From assembly GCA_010093685.1 (NCBI GenBank), contig MU006219.1:1135531-1199530 (forward strand): DNA of 64,000 nt, in the 5' to 3' direction. A program made the position numbers and the translations under genes. Numbering within the stretch: position 1 is the first letter of the stretch; each line of letters begins with the position of its first letter. The notes beneath the pieces were generated by a model. It searched no databases and was not told the DNA's origin. It was given only the letters and a program-made list of their open reading frames with translations. This DNA is from Ophiobolus disseminans. Taxonomy: Eukaryota > Ascomycota > Dothideomycetes > Pleosporales > Phaeosphaeriaceae. Below are positions 57,174 through 64,000 of the stretch, piece after piece.

Positions 57174-57782
57174 GTTGACGATGACGCACGAGCGAGTTTA
57201 GCGTTCGGTAATGCGGGGGAGCTGGTTACCAAGTAAGAGAGACAATTAGTTGCAGCCAAGTAAAGCAGAGGCCAAGGCAGATATTTATGTATCGGTGATA
57301 TTCAGTTCGGGGACTATGTGAATGCGAATATGTGAATGTGGAGTGTGCTTAGAAATCAAGTTCGATTGCATCAGAATGCTCGAAGATAGCATGCTATGGC
57401 TGAAAACGTGGGGTATCATTGATGCGGCCAAAACGGAGGAAAATGCCCTTTCCGAGGCTTTTCGCCCGGAGCTCCTCTCAAGCTTATAAAAGAAGAGTCC
57501 ATAAGGAGTAGATGGTACGCCTAATATGCTGTGCTTTCCCTGCATTGCTCCGTCGCCGATTTTGTTGGCCGTATTCTCTCCAGATGCTGTGCTGCGTAGG
57601 AAAATATTTTTGTCCGTACTCCAAATCGTACGGACGAGTACATACGGCCTGAAGGATTCGAGGTGGTTGAGCGCATTCGCCTCGACATAGACATCTGCAG
57701 CTCGACGCAGCTCTCCGCTGAGAACTCGCACGTCCCAACGCATGTGCTGGGTGCCCCGCCCGCTGCAAAGAAACATCATGTC
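57174..57782. other. Spacer between GST and Snu23, no gene seen
   Basis: About 610 bp, no coding or RNA signal. GST and Snu23 lie in tandem on the minus strand. Confidence 0.5.
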
Positions 57783-58488
57783 TCATCGAGCGGCAATGAC
57801 ACCGTCTCCAACGGCCACATCCCACTCCATAGCATTGCTGTCCCCATTCTTCTTTGCACGACGCTTCTCGTTGCGCTTCCGTCTGCGCTCCTCGGCTTCC
57901 TGCTCGATCTTGTCCCTGTTCAGTTGTAACCGTGTGTCGAGATCTGTGACTTCTTGGAACTTGTCTTCGTCGCGCTTGCGTTTGAGGTAGCGTAGGCGGT
58001 CGCGAACTTCCTCGACGGTTGCGCGTCGTACTTCGCCAGACTGGCCGGTTGCAACCAAATGCTGCTTGCTATTCAAATGCTCGACGTATTGTATGTTGTC
58101 CCTAGAGATAGCTGTCAGCATGCATATACACACTCTTGCGCATCGGGACGTACTTGAAGGTGAGATCGCAGGCCTCGCAGTATGCGCCTGCGCCTTTGCC
58201 TCTCTTCCCTACACCGGCAGCAGCAGATGTGAGCGTCTGCTTACCGATCATCCGACTCCAGTCTATCCTCTCGCTTCTCGCCTCCGTCTGCTTAAGATCC
58301 TCTGGTGTCGACGCCCTCCGCCTGTATGACTTTCCGGCTGCCTTTGCCTCATATCGTTCTTTGGCCTCGTCGCGCTCTTTGGCCTCCCTCTCCTTCGCCT
58401 TCTTGGCCATTTCTTCGCGATCCCATGTTTTCCTGAAATCTGTATCTCCTCCACCCTTCGTTCCGTATGCGCCTGCCTTGCCGCTCAT
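57783..58488 (-). CDS. U4/U6.U5 tri-snRNP zinc finger protein, Snu23/ZMAT2
   Basis: 217 aa from exons 58488-58154 and 58101-57783. The N-terminus DTDFRKTWDREEMAKKAKER matches ZMAT2 (FRRKWDKDEY). A U1-like C2H2 finger YCEACDLTFKDNIQYVEHLNSKQH uses Cys104, Cys107, His120 and His126. The C-terminal third is a charged helix with an acidic/basic tail (RRKRNEKRRAKKNG). In yeast Snu23 sits near the U6 ACAGAGA helix in the pre-catalytic spliceosome and leaves on activation. The zinc finger is split by the intron in the usual position between its halves. The ATG of MSGKAG is the first in-frame ATG. Confidence 0.9.
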
Positions 58489-59138
58489 CGTGGGCAACTT
58501 GATGATGGTTGGACGGTTGTATGTTTGGATCGAGGCGCGCCTTCCGGTTCGTAATCGCAGCCTGTTTATCGAAAGGAGCTATTCGGTAGCTTCCTGTGAG
58601 GTCGAAGGGTTGTTGCCACAGTGGTGGAAGTGGAATTGCTGTTGTGCACAAGCTCAAAAAGTTCCCGAGGCGATTCAGTGCCAAGAGGGCACGGACATCG
58701 TTCGTGAGGCTGTCCCGCCCTTCCACGCTCAAACCTGCTGGAGAGGCCTAGGGATGATCATGAGCGGAAGGTTGGTTTCGTTATCTATTCGACTATATAT
58801 AGTAATCTCAAAGTTGATATAGCATGGCTACAAATTTGGCCCAGAATCAACAGCAAGCTTCGGGACGCCAAAGTGTTTCCAAACCGAGACGCAGGCCTGC
58901 GGTCGAAGTCAAGAACTCCACGCTATGCTCCCTATAGAATTTAAAAACGTGCCTCAGATCGCATTCACGTCCTTCTCGACCAAAAATATACAACGCCAAG
59001 GTATGCTAATCGTCTGCATCATGTGGATGTTGGAAATCGTGTTCATCATGAAGAGTAAAGTTGTTGGGCACTCTGTGAAGCCTCCATAAGATGGACTCGA
59101 AACCATGTAATTAGAACTGAGCGACCTCATTAGGTCAC
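58489..59138. other. Intergenic, no gene seen
   Basis: 650 bp. Snu23 promoter and the 3' flank of the next minus-strand gene. No signal for a further gene. Confidence 0.5.
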
Positions 59139-59870
59139 TCAGTAAGGATACGGTCCAGGAGGGCGGGGAAAAGCGCCATGTTGAAGCGGGGGCGTGGGTG
59201 CTGCTGGTGGGCCCCTCATGATGCGATGTATTGCTGGAAGTCTCTCTGTTCCAACAGAGCCCTCTCTTTCTCTTCTCTTCTTTTTCTTCTTTTCTATGCC
59301 TACACTAGAGTCGATGTACGCTCGGTCATACCCTCTGTCTGCGTATCCAGCTGCCGCGAATGGTGGCTGGACAACCTCTTGCGATCGATCGTTGGGTAAC
59401 CTCAACTCAATCAGGCTGTAGAAGTAGTCCAGGACTATTGGATAGCGGAGAACCGATGCCCTCCAGTCGGCATCGATACCCCGCTTCAACTCCGTGTGCG
59501 CTTCCGCGATCTGTGACTGCAGCGTCGCGACGTACATGGGGGGCAGTGGTGGACGGCCCGAGTAGCGCATGTATATGTCGTAGTTGGGTAATGAAGCCAG
59601 GTACGCAGAGTGTGCTTGCTTCCGTATCGAGGACAGGGCTTCAAAGGCTTTCAGGATGTGCTGGCGCGCGTGGTTGATGACCCAGTCTCTGTCGCACAGT
59701 CAGCAGCAGTTCTTGCTCAAAGCATGGTGAGCGCACCGTATCTCAGCCAGTCTCTCGTCCATAGCACGCTGTTCTGCTTGCTTCACCGCAATCTGCAGCC
59801 GCTCCGACTCGCAAGGACATTCGGGATAAGCCGGCGCATTGCAAATGGCGCAATTGGGAGCCTCATCCAT
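59139..59870 (-). CDS. Small conserved-looking protein with N-terminal Cys cluster, unknown function
   Basis: 227 aa from exons 59870-59737 and 59688-59139. The first residues hold Cys7, Cys10, Cys18 and Cys20 (NCAICNAPAYPECPCESE), a possible small zinc site, followed by a helix (QIAVKQAEQRAMDERLAEIRDW). A middle part with HILKAFEALSSIRKQ and LPNYDIYMRYSGRPPLPP leads to a Lys/Arg/Glu tract (KKKKKRREREG) and a Pro-rich end. The clean splice (GTGCGC..CAG, 48 nt, CTGAC branch point) supports a real gene. I do not recognise the family; a zinc-binding nuclear protein is one possibility. Confidence 0.7.
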
Positions 59871-62046
59871 ATCTCATGTACTGTCTCAAGTATAGCTCTC
59901 AGTCATTGTCGGTTCAATACTGGGTGCGTGTATGCGCAGAGCTGTCGCCGTGGTTCGAAGGCGGGAAGCGAGATTCCGTCCGGAGCACGATGACTGTCGA
60001 GGACAGGCTGGCGGCGATGAGGTGGCCTTTGGATGTTCAAACACAGGCGGTGACAAGAGACATGTTACATGACGACTGTTGTGGAGGACAGCCCGGATAT
60101 TGGCTAGCTCTGTGCGGCTTATGGGGAAGGTTCTACGTATTGGACAGCTGGGTTGATGCGCAGTGAGTTGGCAGATCGCTAAGTGCCACTGAGACGTCGA
60201 CCACTGTCTGCGCCAAGCCTCAACTGCTCAACGAGGCGTAAGTCAATCTCGAGAGGCCTGATTGAGTGTCCGCGCGAGCTCAGGAGCATGCTAAAGGCAT
60301 TTGCGAAGTAGGTCGCATCGTGAGTACTGTTACCGGGTGAAAATGTGCAACTCACTACCCCGCACTGTGCGTCGGCTCCTCGCCTTGTTCGATATTAACA
60401 AGCAAGCAGTGTGCAATGTCTGCAACCTCGACAAGTCGCAAAGTGGTAAGCCGAATTTGACAGGGAAGCAATACGTGAAAAGAAGAACACTTTTGTGCAG
60501 GGTAGTCTGGAAGGCTAGTGTCCAGCTTCGATGCCTCCAGTCCGACCCTTGTTATGAAGCCCGTCTCGTCCCATTGAGGACGGATTCGATCGTGTATACT
60601 AGAGACGTAATGCCGGCACACGGGCAAGGGTTGTTTGAAGGATGACAAAAGTTGTCTATGATGCTCAGCGTATAACTGTTGTGCCCAAATGTGACTGCAT
60701 GAGGCATGCTCTGACGTCATTTGTGCAACTTCTCTCTTCTTCCATATCCCAGAACCGTAACAGGAAAGTTCACATTGTGCTCGAGCCAGCTTTATATCTG
60801 CCACAAAGATCAGGCTGAGAGCCATGGTGAACAATTGAAGGTACCTTAGAAGGTGTCGGATTACACGTGATCGGATCCGCTCTTGGTAAGTCGTGAAGCC
60901 GGAAAAAGGCTAAGCTTAACGACTACATCTACTGCCTCCTGGCGCATAAGAGCGTAACAGACGAGGATACCTTGTAATCGTGAGAGTCCAATAATATTCT
61001 TACTCTGCTGTGGCTTTATGTGGCTCATGCCTTATCCTAAGGCCTTGATTTGATAGGGCGTCTTTCGGAGAAAATTCGTGTTCACTCGTATGTGACAACC
61101 TGCAGTACGTGTAGAGAAGCTATTTTACATTCTTAAAAATATGTGTATATAGATAGGATAGTGTATCTGCTTCTGGCTTTCGCGACTTGTCAAGAGCACT
61201 ACGAAGTACGTAGGTACCTTCGGGTCAGGCCACTCCGGCATCGCCCTCCTTCCAGCCCGTATCTCGCGTTTCAAAGTCTCACTTGGACAGAAGATCGTGT
61301 GCCTCTTCGCACAAGATTGATCGCTTGATATGCAGCATGCGATGTCGTTCTGTCATATAGTAAGATTTCAGGGATCGACAACCACCTTCGCAGTTTCCCA
61401 TGCATCTCCAACTTTCCCCGGACACAGCTCAAGCCCGTTCCAGCCAGACCGCTATCCTTTGAGCTGCCTCCGACCAACCATAAGCGTTTGGTGGCTTAGT
61501 TGCTCGAGATGGCTGCGGTCATGCAGAGCCGAAAGTGGGGTTTGTCAGCTCCACGTAGGGCGGAATTGGAGTCTGCCGGTGTTCGTCGGCCTCGTAATCT
61601 TCCCATACCGTAACACTCCAAGTGCGACAATGGATAGTGAGGTGATAGGATCTCAGGACAGTGTACCGAATGCCAGGAAGTGCTCAGATACACCACATTT
61701 CATTGTCACCACTTTCGCGTGCCATTGAAGGCGACATCGGCGGTTTGGGAGCCTGACTAAGCGGTATGGGGCCCGTTTCTTTCGTTGTGCAGTAGCCCAG
61801 ATCTGTCACGCGCCCTTCGGTTTGACATCTGGTCCGTGCGCCCTATGGCTTTTTCACTGGATGACTGGATCTGGATGATGAAGAAGCCTTTCTTATCTAA
61901 GGCATGCGCACTTCTTATGTCTTTTTCTTCACGCCCTTTGATCATTCTACAACTCCATCCGACCGAAAGGCGTGCTTGTCGTTTTTATTCCCAGCCGAGG
62001 TGGGTAATACTCGCCTATCCGAGAGTCTAAGGTGACAGCCGTCATC
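59871..62046. other. Gene-poor stretch of 2.2 kb
   Basis: Divergent spacer between the Cys-cluster gene and the homeodomain gene. Frames such as minus 60355-60834 and plus 61330-61728 have no recognisable domain and overlap antisense frames. No RNA gene seen. Confidence 0.5.
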
Positions 62047-64000
62047 ATGGCTACTCCAAATGCCTCCGATATGGGCCAATACTTCGATTTCGGGGAAGCG
62101 GCCGTTCCAGACGTGCAACAAGGAGCCTCGCAACAGAATTCAACCATACAGCTTGGCGAAGGGTCAGTGAATATCTCTCTAAACACCCCTTAGCTTGGTG
62201 TCATCCGATCAACAAAAAGCATCACTGGTTCCTAAAGCTTGACTATCTCCGCATTACTCTTGTGTTTCAGTTGCTTGCACTTGGAGGCTTCGTTCTCAAT
62301 ACTGATGTGAAGTAGCTACTTAACTCAAAAAGAACTCCAAGATATCACGAACACCAGTGCAGAATTCAACACCGACTTTTCAACACACCTACCCCGATAC
62401 CAGAAACCGGCACATTCATGTGACTACTGTCGCTCAAAAGGCCTCGAATGTTTTATCTACGATTGCGATGGCTCAGGCCGGGTACGATGCTCGCCGTGCA
62501 ATGCTTTGTTTCGGCCATGCAGCTTCACCGACGTGGAGAAGTCACCAGCTTTCAAACAGAACACTGCCCTTGATACGTTAGACGTTGTGGGCGAAGACGA
62601 TGAGCGATGCTTCGGTGGACTAACCGGAAAGAAGCAAATGCGTTCTCTGGGCCACATGGGCCCCATCGATGATGACAACAACCAAGGGGAAGAGCGGCCT
62701 AAGAAAGGAGCAGCAGCCGCCCGCTTCCCACGACCAGCACTCAAGGTTTTGAAGGACTGGATGATGCAGCACTTTGATCACCCCTATCCAACTGACGAGG
62801 ACAAGGAGCTCCTCAAGCAGCAAACCGGGCTGTCGATTGGTCAAATCTCCAACTGGATGGCCAACACAAGACGAAGGCAGAAAGCGCGCCCCAAGCGAAG
62901 TTCATCACCGAGTATTCGTCCGTCGACCGAAGCGATCGACATTCCTGCAGGAAGGACTTGGGAGTCACTCAGTACGTATACCAAACCCGAGACTCGTAAA
63001 GCCCACAAATTTATGGCGTCTGCTGTCACTGGGAGGTTTCTGACCTTCCGAGTGACGGACGGATGCCAGGGAGGCGCCGAAGGTTCTCAGGTCGGCATCT
63101 CTCAAAAGCTGCCGGTCGTACAACAGCAGAACCGTTTCAATTAACTCGCGATAGATCCATTCGAGCGATGGAAGCACTCTCCTCCTGAGAACGAACCTGC
63201 ACCTATGACCGCTATTGCGCAGGCCGTCGAAAAGTTTGGCCCTCCAGAAGCAGCAAGCAGGGGGAGCAGCTACCGAAAAGGTGCCTCAAATGACAGCACT
63301 AGCAGCATGTCCATCTTCCAAGCACCCTCAGTCTCCTCATTAGAAACTGGTCTTACAGGCATGTCCTCGGGATCACTCGGATCACATAACTCGGCCTACT
63401 CGTATGGTTCGCGACACTCCCTTGGATCGATGAACAGCCTGAAGTCGAAGGAAAGGCGAAGGCGACGAAGACTTCCCACTCGTGCGCCGAAAGCAGACCC
63501 CAACGAAGCCTCCAGGCTATTTCAGTGTACCTTCTGTACCGACCGATTCAAGTCCAAGTATGATTGGTCTCGTCACGAAAAGAGTCTCCATCTCTCGCTC
63601 GAGAAGTGGATATGCGCACCCCTGGGCCCAATCATTGTTGACAAGGCAACTGGTAAGCGCAAATGTGTCTACTGTGACGACCTCGAACCTACCGATGAGC
63701 ATTTAGCAGCGCACAACCATGGCGGCTGCGAGGAGAAGGGTCTCGAATCTCGAACATTTTACAGGAAGGATCACCTCAGGCAGCACCTACGGCTGATGCA
63801 TGGCTGCAAGATGACCGCCAGCATGGAGCCGTGGAAGTCTGAAGCTCAGTACATCAAATCTAGGTGTGGCTTTTGCCAGATGAGTTTCGATAAATGTGAG
63901 TAAATCCATGGGTGCTCAGGTGCTTCAAGCGAACCTGATGTAGCTTACAACCTCTTTTCTTTTGGCTGCCAATCTTAGTAACAAAACGCTACGAGACGCG
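62047..64000 (+). CDS. Homeodomain plus C2H2 zinc finger transcription factor (partial, runs off window)
   Basis: Exons 62047-62162, 62313-62971, 63155-63895 and 63979 onward. The C-terminus is outside the window. Residues 75-108 carry Cys75-x2-78-x6-85-x12-98-x2-101-x6-108 (CDYCRSKGLEC, CSPCNALFRPC), a Gal4-like cysteine spacing with a longer loop and an extra Cys90. A TALE-like homeodomain lies at about 176-231 (FPRPALKVLKDWMMQHF, PTDEDKELLKQQTGLSIGQI, NWMANTRRRQK). After a Ser/Gly-rich linker and a run of Arg, C2H2-type fingers follow (FQCTFCTDRFKSKYDWSRHEKSLH, then KCVYCDDLEPTDEHLAAHN, RKDHLRQHLRLMH, CGFCQMSFDK). This is the homeobox-and-C2H2 group of filamentous fungi, thought to act in development. 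Targets are unknown. Confidence 0.85.

Noticed and set aside
1..64000. CRISPR arrays, rRNA genes, intact transposons
   Set aside because: No regular spacer-repeat pattern, no rRNA core sequences, and no transposase, reverse transcriptase or terminal repeats were seen. A CRISPR array would not be expected in a fungal nuclear genome.

Overview
The window is fungal nuclear DNA. Nearly every protein gene is broken by short introns of about 44-70 nt with GT..AG ends and CTAAC/CTGAC-like branch points. Intergenic spacers are short, GC content is moderate, and the families found (Yap1-type AP-1 factor, Zn2Cys6 factor, Xbp1-like APSES factor, PAN2, DUF7605-like GTPase relic) are typical of Pezizomycotina. 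Protein resemblance suggests a Dothideomycete, but that level is inference. I rebuilt exon structures by reading frames across splice sites, and coding lengths close in frame for all intact genes.

Left part (1-20 kb): a class III sirtuin (+), a broken gene relic (-), a Yap1/AP-1 bZIP factor (-), a Spf30/SMNDC1 Tudor splicing factor (+), PAN2 deadenylase (+), a CYP52-like P450 (-), and the tRNA m5C methyltransferase Ncl1/Trm4 (-) sharing a 260-bp promoter with ribosomal protein L7 (+).

Middle (20-48 kb): a small one-TM protein (-) divergent from a GNAT acetyltransferase (+), a disrupted DUF7605/SLIP-GC-like GTPase remnant (+), a large Zn2Cys6 regulator (-), a DHA1-type MFS transporter (-), a 3.8-kb gene-poor stretch, an AKTIP-like catalytically dead E2 fold (+), a vWA-fold protein (+), a Ser/Thr-rich single-pass surface protein (-), an SDR oxidoreductase (-) divergent from a mitochondrial Obg/Mtg2 GTPase (+).

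Right part (48-64 kb): a full U6 snRNA gene with TATA box, T-run terminator and a B-box-like T arm downstream, faced by a perfect 77-bp inverted partial copy. A gene-poor block of more than 6 kb follows, then an Xbp1-like APSES regulator (+), an omega-like GST (-), the tri-snRNP zinc finger protein Snu23/ZMAT2 (-), a small Cys-rich unknown (-), and at the edge a regulator combining a Cys cluster, a homeodomain and C2H2 fingers (+, runs off the window).

Most genes are housekeeping (RNA processing, translation, mRNA decay, mitochondrial ribosome assembly) or stress and transcription regulators. They do not form an evident pathway cluster. I recognised no intact transposon, tRNA, rRNA or CRISPR array. 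The most unusual items are the U6 inverted duplication, a sirtuin intron that seems to end in CGG instead of AG, and the frame-broken DUF7605-like relic.
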